NCBI GenBank assembly: GCA_035610835.1
Contig: CM069459.1
Location: 54,603,316-54,667,315, forward strand
Reading direction: 5' to 3'
Source: Ophiura sarsii
Taxonomy: Eukaryota; Echinodermata; Ophiuroidea; Amphilepidida; Ophiuridae
DNA: 64,000 bases
A program made the position numbers and the translations under genes. Below the pieces are notes generated by a model. It was not told where the DNA came from and did not search any database. It worked only from the letters and a program-made list of their open reading frames with translations. This document shows positions 1 to 10,900 of this stretch, one piece after another. The number at the start of each line of letters is the position of its first letter. Position 1 is the stretch's first letter.

Positions 1-514
1 CCCTATGAACTAACTAACTGCAAGTGAATTATTATACAATTTGCATTGCGTTTTAGTGTCAAAGGTGGCATAAAGTTGGGCACTCCTAAACTGTGTTGTT
101 AACTGTCCAAAAAATAAGTAAAGGACAACCCTCCCCTACTGCCCAAAATGTGTATTGGTTAATTTTACTTGTACACAAATTGCATTTGTAATTGCATATT
201 TATAGCCAGCTCTGTACATGTACATGATGTTTAAAAATCTGATGTTCATGATTTGCAGTGTAAGTAACAAAATTTATTTCAAAGTGAAAAAGGGTATTCA
301 CTTGTTAGTCAAGGTATAATTACATACAGGTGCACAAGGTTCATGTGAATGTAAATTTATTAAGTCAAATTACACCAAAGGAAGTGCATTTGTGTTATTT
401 GAGGTGATTTTGGCACATTTTGTAGTCACATTCCTTTGTGGAACATTTAGTACAAATATGGGATTCTGATTTTGTATACTTGCATGTAAACTTGGTCATA
501 TCATTCAGTTTGGA

Positions 515-685
515 CTAGTAGTAATAGTGTTGTTTATCCCCTGCTAACAAAGTAGTGTTGGGGATTATGCTTTGTATGTCAGCACACTCTCTGTCCATCT
601 CTAGTAGTAATAGTGTTGTTATCCCCTGCCAACAAAGTAGTGTTGGGGATTATGCTTTGTATGTCAGCACACTCTCTGTCCATCT
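515..685. repeat. Two-copy 85-86 bp tandem repeat
   Basis: Two adjacent near-identical units (515-600 and 601-685) each start CTAGTAGTAATAGTGTTGTT and end in CTGTCCATCT; they differ by a couple of bases. The rest of 1-949 is AT-rich, and I see no gene, LTR or splice-flanked exon in it. Confidence 0.85.
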
Positions 686-949
686 CACAATTTAAGAGGT
701 TACATAAGCTCGCGCGATTAATCGATTTTTACGGTTAACCGATTCCTTTTTGATAACCTGTTTACATAATTGTGTTTTAACTATTTGAAATTATGTGAAC
801 TATGTGAAATTGTTTAGCAAAGTCAATACATTGTATGTATTACCAAGTTTGTAAGGTCGCTGGTAAAAGGTGGTAACATTTATTTTAACACCAGCGTGTT
901 GAACATTATAGTCATCTTAAATTGAGAGTCAAGTAAGTTTGCTTTTAAC

Positions 950-3900
950 ATGGCCTCTAAAGCAGACAGGAATACACGGGACGATGACATGTATGATGAG
1001 AAGCGGGAACCTGGTCTTGATAAATTGTTGACACGCCTATCTTCACCTGTTGTATATTCAGCGAATTCTGTAAAATCAAAATCTATCAGGTCGACCAGAT
1101 CTTCAAGGTCATCTGCGGCAGTAATAGTAGAGGCAGCTGCAAAGGCTGCAGCTTTGAAGACCAAGTTGCAGTATTTGGATGCAGAAAACAAGTACAGAGC
1201 CGAGATGGAAAGTAAGAGAGCTGAATTTGAGAAATTCCAAACTATGAAAGAATTGCATATTGCACAGTCTCAAATTAAGGCAGTATGTGACTTAGGAGCA
1301 ATGGAAAGTGACTCTAGTGATCTTCCAGAGGCACTTGAATTTGAAACCCCTAAGATGGAATATGTACAAGGGTTTGTGGACTCAGTTCCCACAATGTATC
1401 CATGTGCTGAAGACAATCAGCCTCAGCCATTACATGTGGAAGTGGAATGTGCTAAAGACAATCAGCCTCAGCCATTACATGTGGAAGTGGAATGTGCTAA
1501 AGACAATCAGCCTCAGCCGTTACATGTGAAAGAGGAATGTGCTAAATACAATCAGTCTCAGCCATCACATGAGAACGTGGAATGGGTTAAGCTACTTGCT
1601 GATCAAATAAGCTTAAGCAGACTGCCGCCTCCAGAGCCAATGATCTTCACTGGAAATGCTATGCATTACCCGGAATGGAAGGTGGCGTTCAAGACCTTGA
1701 TTGCCAAAAGAAGTGTGCCAGCTGAGGAAAGAATATACCACCTCAAGAAATATCTAGGTGGAGAAGCTAGACAGGCAGTAGAGGGATATTTCCTCATTTC
1801 TTCAGCAGGGGCATATGAGGAAGCTTTGGAGTTGCTCGAGAAACGATATGGTGACCAGTTCGTTATCGCAAACGCATTCCGCGGACGGCTTGATGACTGG
1901 AAGAAGATTGGTGGTAGAGATGGTGTAGCCCTAAGAAAATTCTCTGACTTTCTGCATCAGTGTGAGGCTGCAATGGCCAGTAACGATAGCCTGACGATAC
2001 TAAATGATGTACATGAAAATAAGAGGATGGTGAGCAAGCTACCAGATTGGCTGATCCACAGATGGTCCCGCAAGGTAGCTGATTACAAGGCCCAGAATGG
2101 AAGATTCCCCCCTCTGAGGGAGTTTGCAAAATTTGTATCTAAAGAATCTGAAATTGCTTGTGAGCCCACATTCAGGGATTTGACTCGGAAGGAAGGAATC
2201 AAGACTAGTGCACGTACCCTTTCCACAGAGTCCAAGGAAATAAAGTCCTGTTTGTCATGCGACAAGGGTGGTCACGTCCTAGACGATTGCAGGAAGTTCA
2301 GAGAGTTGACAATACGACAACGAAAAGACTTCATAATGGAAGGGAAGCTGTGCTTTGGATGTCTGCGCAAAGGGCACCAAGCAAAGGATTGCAGAGCAAG
2401 ACTCACCTGTAAAACTTGTAAAAGGCGACATGCTACATGCCTCCATGGTGACATCAAAGATCCTAAACCTACAGAAGTCTCTCCGTCAGCTGTTGTGAGT
2501 CATGCGTCTCATTCTGCAAACAGCAAACAGTGTTCCATGATAGTGCCGGTACATTTGTCGCATTTGGACAGCCCTGATGATGAGAGGCTAGTGTATGCGT
2601 TATTGGATACGCAATCCGACACCTCGTTTGTCTTGCAGGATGAATGCGACAAGCTGGGATTGTGTGGGACAAATGTGAAGTTAATGCTTTCCACGATGAC
2701 TGCGGAGAACACTATGATAGATAGTAAGAAGATGCGTGGATTGCAAGTATGTGGATACGACAGTCATTTGAGGATATCCCTCCCTGCGGTATTTACTCGT
2801 GAAATAATGCCAGCAAATCGGCAACATATTCCTACACCTGAGATAGCTATGAAGTGGCCTCATTTGAACAAGATAGCAGACAAGTTGCAACCTATTGTAG
2901 ATTGTGAAGTAGGACTTCTCCTAGGCTACAATTGCCCCCGAGCATTAGTCCCGCGAGAAGTGATTCCATGTATGGGGAATGGTCCCTATGGTCAGAGAAC
3001 CGACCTAGGATGGGGCATTGTTGGATTGATAGACCCCAATGAGGTGGACAATGATGACGATAATATAGGAGTAAGTCACAGGGTCTTGACATATGAAGTT
3101 CCCCACCAACTATCTGTGGAAGGAAGTGTAACAGAAGTGCAACTTGCATTCAAGACTTCCGTAAAGGAGGTAATTAATCCTCAGCAAGTGGCAAAGATGA
3201 TGGAAGTGGACTTCAGTGAGCATCTGTCTGACGAGAAGACAATGTCACAAGATGATATGAAGTTTATGGAAATAATGCAAGAAGGGATCCATCAGAGGAA
3301 GGATCTGCATTATGAGATGCCACTACCGCTAAAGGGAAGTCAGCCAGTCCATTTGCCAAACAACAAGACACAAGCTGTGCATCGCTTAAGACAGACTAAG
3401 AAGCGACTGATGCGGGATGTACAGTATAGAAAGCATTACGAAGACTTCATGTATGTTGCTAATCGTGTCCAACAGATAAGGAATCATAGTGAGCCCTCAC
3501 AGTGGAGATATGTCAGGACAGATGAAAATCCTGCGGATGATGCGTCAAGAGGTACTACCGCATCTGAACTGACAAGCAAATCCAAGTGGCTTGAAGGGCC
3601 AGATTTCTTATGGAAGAAAGACCTTCCAGAAGTAATGAATTTGACTACTGAAAAGACAATACCTGATGATGACCCAGAGGTGAGAAATACGACACCTCTT
3701 GCAACTAGTGTGGAGGAATTTCCACATCACTTAGAGTTAGAGCGCTTGAAACATCTTTCTGACTGGCTCCGAACAAGGAGAGCCATAGCAAACTGTCTCA
3801 AGTTCAAAGAGATTCTAAGGAATCGAGCCAGGAAGAAGTCACATGTACAAGCAAACCAACCCAAAGCTATCACAGTTGAAGATCTCCAACAAGCAGAAAG

Positions 3901-5365
3901 GGAGATAATCAAGATCTTGCAAGCAAAGTTCTTTGAAAAGGAGCTCAAAGTACTTACCTCCTTGAGAGTAAATGAAGAAACTCCCAACAGGGAAAAGGCC
4001 AGGAAGCGTAACGATGCCATAAGGCACGCCAGCCAGCTGTATCGCCTTGATCCGTTTGTAGATGAAGCTGGAAAAATGAGAGTTGGAGGTCGCTTGAGGA
4101 GATATGGATGCACTCTAGAAATCAAACACCCTGTGATACTTCCTAGCAAGCATCGTATCACAGACCTCTTGATTAGACATCACCATGAAGTCGCGGAACA
4201 TCAAGGACGTGGAATGACCACAAATGAACTGAGAACCAGTGGTTATTGGGTGATTGGTTGCAGCTCTGCAGTCACTAAGATCATTGCCAAATGTGTGAAG
4301 TGCAGAAGACTACGTGGTCGACGTGAAGGACAAAAGATGGCTGACCTACCGGTTGACCGACTGGAGCCTGCACCACCGTTTACCTACTGTGCAGTTGATT
4401 ACTTCGGACCGTGGTACATCAAGCAAGGTAGAAGTGAGCTTAAGAGATATGGAGTCCTGTTCACGTGTTTGGCATCTCGGGCTGTTCACATAGAGACAGC
4501 TAATGCACTCACAACTGACTCTTTCATTAACGCTCTGCGGAGATTTATAGCAGTAAGAGGTCCTATTCGCCAGCTGAGATCGGATAGGGGAACCAATTTT
4601 ATTGGAGCGGAGGCAGAGCTGAAACAAGCCTTAAGTCAGATGCACCACGCTGCTGTTAACGCCTTCCTGCTGAAACAAAACTGTGACTATATAGAATTCA
4701 AGTTTAATGTACCTTCAGCCAGTCACATGGGTGGCGTATGGGAACGCCAAATTCGTACCATATGTAGCGTGCTGGCCTCCTTGATGTGCAAAGTTGGTAC
4801 CCAGTTGGACGACGAATCATTGAGAACTTTCATGTGCGAGGCGGCTGCGATCGTAAACTCTCGGCCATTAACGGTGGACAACCTTGGTGATCCCACATCT
4901 TTGGCTCCGTTAACCCCCAACAATCTACTGACGATGAAATCACATGTGGTCTTACCTCCACCTGGCGTTTTCCAGACAACTGATATGTACTCAAAGAAGC
5001 GATGGCGCCGAATTCAGCACATAGCAAATGAGTTTTGGTCACGCTGGCGAAAGGAGTATCTCCAAAACCTTCAGCCACGGCCTAAGTGGAACTTACCTAG
5101 AAGGAACATCCAGCCAGGGGACATTGTAATCATCAAAGATGAAGACATGCCACGCAACCAATGGCGTCTGGCTAGAGTTGATGTAGCCTATGCTGACGAG
5201 GATGGCTTGGTACGGAAGGTCAAGTTGGTTGTTGGTGATAAAGGCTTGGATGCCAAAGGCAAGCGAGTAGCTGGTTCATCGTACTTGGAACGACCAGTTC
5301 ACAAGCTGGTACTACTTCTAGAGAATCCAGAAGTTACTGATGCGGAGGAAATTACAATGGTGTAA
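950..5365 (+). CDS. BEL/Pao-like Gag-protease-integrase polyprotein lacking reverse transcriptase
   Basis: Uninterrupted 1471-codon ORF of a BEL/Pao-type LTR retrotransposon. Seen in order: an Ala/Lys/Glu-rich coiled-coil N-terminus; four 15-residue repeats of the CAKDNQPQPLHVEVE type (from residue 152); a Pao-type Gag region around residues 225-375 (MHYPEWKVAF ... LLEKRYGD); two zinc knuckles (CLSCDKGGHVLDDC near 434, CFGCLRKGHQAKDC near 468); an aspartic-protease motif LLDTQSDTSF (Asp553); a short pre-RT segment ending KHYEDFM (about 834); the RNase H C-terminal remnant (ENPADDASRG); then integrase with an HHCC zinc finger (about 1070-1125) and DDE core residues Asp1150, Asp1212 and Glu1265. 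The RT palm, including its YxDD motif, and most of RNase H are absent. The deletion keeps frame, so the ORF stays open. The element should bind nucleic acid and integrate, but would need RT in trans. ATG 950 is the first in-frame Met before the conserved blocks. Confidence 0.88.
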   Translation: MASKADRNTRDDDMYDEKREPGLDKLLTRLSSPVVYSANSVKSKSIRSTRSSRSSAAVIVEAAAKAAALKTKLQYLDAENKYRAEMESKRAEFEKFQTMKELHIAQSQIKAVCDLGAMESDSSDLPEALEFETPKMEYVQGFVDSVPTMYPCAEDNQPQPLHVEVECAKDNQPQPLHVEVECAKDNQPQPLHVKEECAKYNQSQPSHENVEWVKLLADQISLSRLPPPEPMIFTGNAMHYPEWKVAFKTLIAKRSVPAEERIYHLKKYLGGEARQAVEGYFLISSAGAYEEALELLEKRYGDQFVIANAFRGRLDDWKKIGGRDGVALRKFSDFLHQCEAAMASNDSLTILNDVHENKRMVSKLPDWLIHRWSRKVADYKAQNGRFPPLREFAKFVSKESEIACEPTFRDLTRKEGIKTSARTLSTESKEIKSCLSCDKGGHVLDDCRKFRELTIRQRKDFIMEGKLCFGCLRKGHQAKDCRARLTCKTCKRRHATCLHGDIKDPKPTEVSPSAVVSHASHSANSKQCSMIVPVHLSHLDSPDDERLVYALLDTQSDTSFVLQDECDKLGLCGTNVKLMLSTMTAENTMIDSKKMRGLQVCGYDSHLRISLPAVFTREIMPANRQHIPTPEIAMKWPHLNKIADKLQPIVDCEVGLLLGYNCPRALVPREVIPCMGNGPYGQRTDLGWGIVGLIDPNEVDNDDDNIGVSHRVLTYEVPHQLSVEGSVTEVQLAFKTSVKEVINPQQVAKMMEVDFSEHLSDEKTMSQDDMKFMEIMQEGIHQRKDLHYEMPLPLKGSQPVHLPNNKTQAVHRLRQTKKRLMRDVQYRKHYEDFMYVANRVQQIRNHSEPSQWRYVRTDENPADDASRGTTASELTSKSKWLEGPDFLWKKDLPEVMNLTTEKTIPDDDPEVRNTTPLATSVEEFPHHLELERLKHLSDWLRTRRAIANCLKFKEILRNRARKKSHVQANQPKAITVEDLQQAEREIIKILQAKFFEKELKVLTSLRVNEETPNREKARKRNDAIRHASQLYRLDPFVDEAGKMRVGGRLRRYGCTLEIKHPVILPSKHRITDLLIRHHHEVAEHQGRGMTTNELRTSGYWVIGCSSAVTKIIAKCVKCRRLRGRREGQKMADLPVDRLEPAPPFTYCAVDYFGPWYIKQGRSELKRYGVLFTCLASRAVHIETANALTTDSFINALRRFIAVRGPIRQLRSDRGTNFIGAEAELKQALSQMHHAAVNAFLLKQNCDYIEFKFNVPSASHMGGVWERQIRTICSVLASLMCKVGTQLDDESLRTFMCEAAAIVNSRPLTVDNLGDPTSLAPLTPNNLLTMKSHVVLPPPGVFQTTDMYSKKRWRRIQHIANEFWSRWRKEYLQNLQPRPKWNLPRRNIQPGDIVIIKDEDMPRNQWRLARVDVAYADEDGLVRKVKLVVGDKGLDAKGKRVAGSSYLERPVHKLVLLLENPEVTDAEEITMV
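1403..1582 (+). repeat. 4 x 45-bp in-frame tandem repeat within the Gag-like region
   Basis: Four direct 45-bp units (1403, 1448, 1493, 1538) each encode a 15-residue CA(E/K)DNQPQPLHVEVE-like block. The fourth has diverged most. Because the period is a multiple of three, unit gain or loss leaves the frame intact. Confidence 0.93.
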
Positions 5366-5374
5366 TTTGGGGGG

Positions 5375-6671
5375 CAGTGTAACAGTCGCCAACGGTGCTC
5401 CTATTGAAAGCAAAACTTCCGCGCGCACTTGACAACACACAATCGGATGTCAGCGTCCATGTCATAAAATGCGTAATTCGCATTGAAAGAAATGGTTAGT
5501 TTATTGTAGTAATATCATGTTTAAACTTTGTAGATTAATAATAAGTGGATGAAGCATTGTAGAGGACATTTAGAGACACTTATTTACGTGGTTCATAGAT
5601 TCTTGGGATGTCAAATTGTGTCTGTAAAATGTAATGGAAAGTACAGAGTTGAAACTGAGTTAAGCTTAACCACTTGATAATTGTATTTGGTGTATGGAAA
5701 CTGCATTATTGTTTGATAAATGAGGATTTATGATGTTTACTTTGGTAGAAAGTAATGCCAACGGAATAATATTTAACTGAATAAGGAACTTCAGGGATTA
5801 TTACTTTGTTTATATCATGGAACTGTTAAAAGGATGAAAACTATTGTGTACTGGCAATCAAATTATATGGTTCATAAAACTATTTGCTGAGACCATATTT
5901 GGTTGTTTTATTTGTGTTTAGGAAGCCACGATGCTTGCGTACTCTGTCAGCCTACAAAACATGTGAGACAGTCCTCTGAGTATTAAACTTGAAAACAAGT
6001 TCTGGAGAAGACCCAAGGTGGTAAGTGACAAGTGTTGGTTTATGATTCACGTATAGTTAGCCAAGGAAACCTATGGGCATTGATGACAAGTAAAGTTGGT
6101 GATGTGTAGTAATAAGATGAACAATGTTAACCGTGTATATAGCGTTGAAATATGGTAAACTCTTGATGAATAATTATGTGTGTTTGTAGCGCTGTAACCA
6201 TGGTAACCGATCCTGGTAAGACCAGATTAATGTATTATTTGTATTCAGCCCCTCCTGATGTTACAAGGTGACCCTTTTAGGTGATCAAGGTCATTGACCT
6301 TAAGGACATTAGATTGTGGTAACGTTATAGTAGGTAAATTGTTATGCCATTGTTTTCATGAAGTATTACTCATGCTAATTGTGTTCTTTGTTTTGCGGTT
6401 TAATTACAGTTTTACGGAGTTATTGGAATATTTCATACTAAATGCGATTGCGACTCTGCGGGGACTCTGCGACTGCGAACCCATTATTTGCGTATTATGA
6501 ACTTAGTGTGAATAAACCAGACTTCTGTGTTAGAACTATAAACACTGACTATCTTCGTCCAACTTGTGTCTCTACGTGTGTTTTATCTTGAAACTGCGGG
6601 TTGGCTGCCGGAACATACGATATACGGGGGTTTTCAAATGCGTTTAAGACGCGTTACGGCCTTCATACCAC
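5375..6671 (+). mobile_element. Probable 3' LTR and polypurine tract of the BEL/Pao-like element
   Basis: Directly after the stop codon comes a G-rich run (TTTGGGGGGCAG) and then TGTAACAGTCGCC, the expected layout of a polypurine tract followed by an LTR beginning TG. An AATAAA lies near 6511, and sequence ending in CA occurs near 6671. No matching 5' LTR is visible before 950, so the boundaries rest on layout and the right edge is a guess. No other gene is seen here. Confidence 0.45.
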
Positions 6672-7570
6672 AGGACTAACAAATAACATTGTGATACAAG
6701 AAGAGAGTTTACACGTTTAAATAATGGAACCAAATTAAGCAAACGCACGGCGCATGTTATTGAACATTTTTGATGCAATAATGGTTTCAAATGCCATGCA
6801 AATGCCAGAGAAAGTGATGATCAATGAAAAGATAACCTTAACCTTCCTAGCAAAATCCATATACCATAAAATGTTTTAAAATACCTAGTATCAAAAATGC
6901 AATAAGACATAGACGATGAACTACAATGCATAATATATATCTACGATGTAATATTAATTGTCCATGTAAAATCGGGGAAACAAGCAATTATGGATACCGC
7001 GTTTAGATTTGTACGAGAATAAGACACTGTAGGTCTAGGTGTAATATTGATTTAAAAAAACAACATTGTCATATTTCTTTTATTCAGAAATTGAGATGAG
7101 GCCTATGTACTCTAAAACACAACAAATATTACGAAGCGATGCGTGTTCGTAATTTCTCGTGCAGATCGAGTAATGTTCTATTATGCGTTATTAAAATGAA
7201 GTAGGCTAATTGCTATGATATCAAAGACAATACATACATACATACACCTATACATACACCTCTACAATGAGGTTTTATAATATAGCGCAAAAAGTACATC
7301 TAGATCGGAGCGCTTTACAAAAAGATACAGCAACAAAATATCTCCATACAAAAACAAATGCCATAATACATCAACCTGCATAAAATGAATACTATAAAGG
7401 AACATCAATTCATATTTTTGTTAGAGCTTTCAGATGTTTCTTGAATGAATGTAATGATGTTGACATTTTAACATGTCATGGTAAACCATTGCACAACCTG
7501 GGTCCAGCGACCGAGAATCTTTTCTTTTGGGGGGGGCGCCCGCTACGGCGGCGCCTCCTATAAGGTCTAA
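6672..7570. other. Non-coding stretch with a possible LINE 3'-tail remnant
   Basis: AT-rich sequence with no supported exon. Around 7260-7510 the words TATAGCGC and GAGCGCTTTAC, with a short minus-strand stretch resembling the end of a non-LTR retrotransposon ORF, suggest an old LINE 3' tail. A G-run with a GC-rich palindromic stretch (GGCGCCCGCTACGGCGGCGCC) sits near 7531-7556. Confidence 0.35.
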
Positions 7571-7726
7571 GAGCAGCTTACTCTTTCATGCTCCTGGAGC
7601 AGTTTGCTCTTTCATGCTCCTAGAGCAGCTTACTCTTTCATGCTCCTGGAGCAGCTTACTATTTCATGATCCAGGAGCAGCTTATTCTATCATGCTCCTT
7701 GAGAAGTTGACTCTTTCATGCTTCTG
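7571..7726. repeat. Six-unit 26-bp tandem repeat
   Basis: Six consecutive 26-bp units start at 7571, 7597, 7623, 7649, 7675 and 7701, with the theme GAGCAGCTTACTCTTTCATG followed by CTCCTG. A partial seventh follows. The junction CTCCTGGAGCAG is partly palindromic. Confidence 0.93.
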
Positions 7727-7943
7727 GAGAAGCTAGCGGACGGAATAAGCACAATATATATTTGGTTTTATTCCGTTTCATGTTTAAACTAGTAGGCTAT
7801 CTAATCTCCAGCCTCCCCTTTTACAAACCAATAATTACCAATATTCGCGTATATCCATTCCGTGGTGTCAACATTCTTACCGTAATGCTGCTTCAGGAGC
7901 ATGAAAAGGGCCATAATCTCTTGCATGCGAAGTTGTAAGCTGT

Positions 7944-7997
7944 TCATCTTAGTTGTTGTGTTTCATTACATCTCAGGGATGCCAGGATCTTCTTCAT
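7944..7997 (-). CDS. Adhesion GPCR, candidate terminal tail exon
   Basis: Preceded on the minus strand by a clean acceptor (TTTGTTGTTGCAG). Read at phase 0, as the 10739-10593 exon requires, it gives MKKILASLRCNETQQLR and a TGA stop. If an unseen exon intervenes, phase 1 would give an acidic DEEDPGIPEM end with a nearer TAA. A minus-strand AATAAA lies downstream at 7772-7767. Confidence 0.45.
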   Translation of the reverse strand: MKKILASLRCNETQQLR

Positions 7998-10900
7998 CTG
8001 CAACAACAAAAACCAAAAAATGAATCTAAATAAACAATAATTAATTAATTGATTGATTATTAGTAACTTTAACATTATTAGAAATAAATGAATCAAACAA
8101 GCTGAGGAGCACAAACTTAAATCGCTAAGTTTGGTTGTATGCCTGTGGATCACAGGGGTTTGGTGTACTCAAAAACTATGTAGATATTAATTTCAGTAAT
8201 TCTTTAACAATGTCATGAATAATGTCATAATTAAGATTCAGTAGATACAGTTGTTATGGCGCTATTTAAACAGCTCTTCAAAGACCAGGGTATAACCTGT
8301 GTAGTAATTAATTCGAATTAATGGTGTAATCATCCGGGGTGGTCAGTGAACATACCAAGCGGATACGCATCCGCGTCCAAAATAAAACGTCGAAAAGGGT
8401 CCAGATTTCACCACACGGACGTCGTCGACGTCTTTCTGAAAAAGAGGTACTTTTTAGGGGGTATCGCACTTTAGGGTATCCATTACAGCATCGAGGTATC
8501 GACGTTTAGGGTTCTAATAGTTATATGTGTGACTTTCAATTAACATGCAAAATGTTGAAAAAAGTCTTCAATATTTCCCTACTTTAATTGTATATCCCCA
8601 GTATATCAAAAAATTTATTTTTGGTAGGGATGTGCCGCCAGCAAAATGAAAATCGGGGAAATGGACCAATAATTGTCCTATATATTTGACAGATATTGCT
8701 AAAATGTCGGTGAAAAACAGCAACATTAAGGATTTTAGACCCATATATTTACCATGGCTTTGAAAAAAGGGTAATCCATTTACCAGAGGGTGAAAAATGG
8801 GACCCTATTTGGCGGCACATCCCCGTAACCTCATACCCACTAAGTACACCCCGGGGTATCTTACCCAGTTATCTTACCCAGTTGTCCCAATGTCAGTGCC
8901 TTCTGCTCTTTTATCAGTACCTCCTGTTAAATACAACAATATTAAACATTGATATTTCAGTTTCAGAAAATTGCATCATATATGTACTAATAATCAAGGA
9001 AATATTGAAACATAAGTTTATGAAAAAAAGCCTGCAGGCAAACCTCTTGGTCGGTCAGGTGTTTCTATTTTATTTTGGGTTTTTTTTATTTGGTGTGTGT
9101 TGGGTTTTTCCAAATTGCCTTGAAATGTGTGATTTTAAAATATCCACACAAACAATTTCTTCAAAAAAATGCAAAAAAGGTTTTAAATTGTTTAAATAAT
9201 TTCAAACATTTTTCCCACAAATTTCACAAAATTCAACAAAAATTGTAAAAAAGCACGTGAAAATTAAATTATATTTTCCAACAAAAAAATCTTACATTTG
9301 AAATATATGGGTCCTTAAAGGTAGATGTTCCGATTTTCAACTTGAAGTTTTCTATTCTACATGAAAGGTCATCCTTAAAAAAGTCGTGTTCCAAAATTTG
9401 AGTTGCATAGCTCTAATGGTTCTTATTTTAGACGCACAAGATGCTGTGAACTGTACCCATTGAGTAGTACACAAACTATATCGGTGGTTACCACCATTCG
9501 CGGTAATTCGACGTTATTTCTTCGATTTCTCCGTAATTATACCGATTTAGGCCGTCAAATGTCAGTATGATGATGAGAAAAATACGAGCTTTCATATGAT
9601 ATGAAAATCTCCGTATGTTTGAAATAATTCTGTGTTACAAAAATGTGATCGGGTCATCTACCTTTAAGGCCTGTAGAACATATTTTTTTCTCCAAGGTCT
9701 AATGTACCTGTATGCTGCTTCACTAGGTAATAAGGATGTCACAAATTGTGGTTAGATGAGTAGGCCTATATACAATAAAAGTGATTTATTTTTCGCAAAT
9801 TAGATTTTGAACATCTTTTAATTTTTTTTTTATTTGCAATCAGTTCATTCCATAGATGTTATTGCATGTGTGTATGCAGTAACTGCCTGAATCCTAATAC
9901 ATTGCACAAAAGTCAATATTGCGTGAACATTTCACATACAATAATTTCCTTAGCAACCGCATTAAGTAATATGCGGAAGTAATTACCGCAGGGTAATGCT
10001 TCAAAAGACATCACAGCACAATTTAAAATACTTTGAATTATGTATTGGATCTAAAACCAAGTAAAACATATCACATAATTCTTCATCAACACACTTCACC
10101 ACGCATTTTTCATATGAAGGGCAATTTTTATTCAAATGGGGATATTACAATGCTCTTATATAATCTATGTTTGTTTGTTGAGCACATGAAAAAGAGAAAA
10201 TAAATCAAACTTTAGGCATGAATTTTAAAACTATCACAAATTGACCAATGATTTTGTTCTCTGGTGGACAACATATACCCCAAACAAGTTATTGAACATT
10301 TTTCTTACATTTTGTCATACCCTAAACTAGCAATTACAAATTGTAAGTTCAAAGACATACACTTTTTGCAACTGTGCTGTTTTTGACGCACCATGTATTC
10401 ATGATGATGCTGGTGCCGCCACTGATCCAATGACTCCTGCCATGTGTGCTATCTCTCACTAAATCCCCCAGGGTTCAGAAGTGCCATATTTACAGTCATC
10501 TGTATCCATTTCATACCTGAGCCCCCCCCCCCCCCCCCCCCCCCCGCCCCGTTCCCTCCCCCCGTCCAACAGACACATCCCTGCATCCTTACCTCCTTCT
10601 TGGTATCTTCTGTTGATTCATCATGTGCGGCCTCCTCCTCCTGATCACCAAGCATGGCATCAAACGCCTTCCACATAATTTTTCTTGCAACTTGTTTCTT
10701 CTCTTCCTTCTCACGCTTCTCCTCCTCTTTAGTTATGGGCTTTGTATGATTGAGGAATAATGTACAAAGGTTATACCCTAGATGTTTACCCTATAGATGT
10801 ATTCATACCATACTAGTTCAATATATGTGTAACATTTGGGCCTAGCTAAGGTTTCCATAGTCAGAGGACTTGTGCTATTTAATCCCTTCCCCGATAAAAC

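Noticed and set aside
1..949. 5' LTR of the BEL/Pao-like element
   Set aside because: I compared this stretch with the 3' region by eye and found no matching sequence, including its TGTAACAGTCGCC start.
10449..10678. Gly-rich or Pro-rich proteins around the poly-C tract
   Set aside because: They read through a homopolymer in an intron; only 10593-10739 is splice-bounded.
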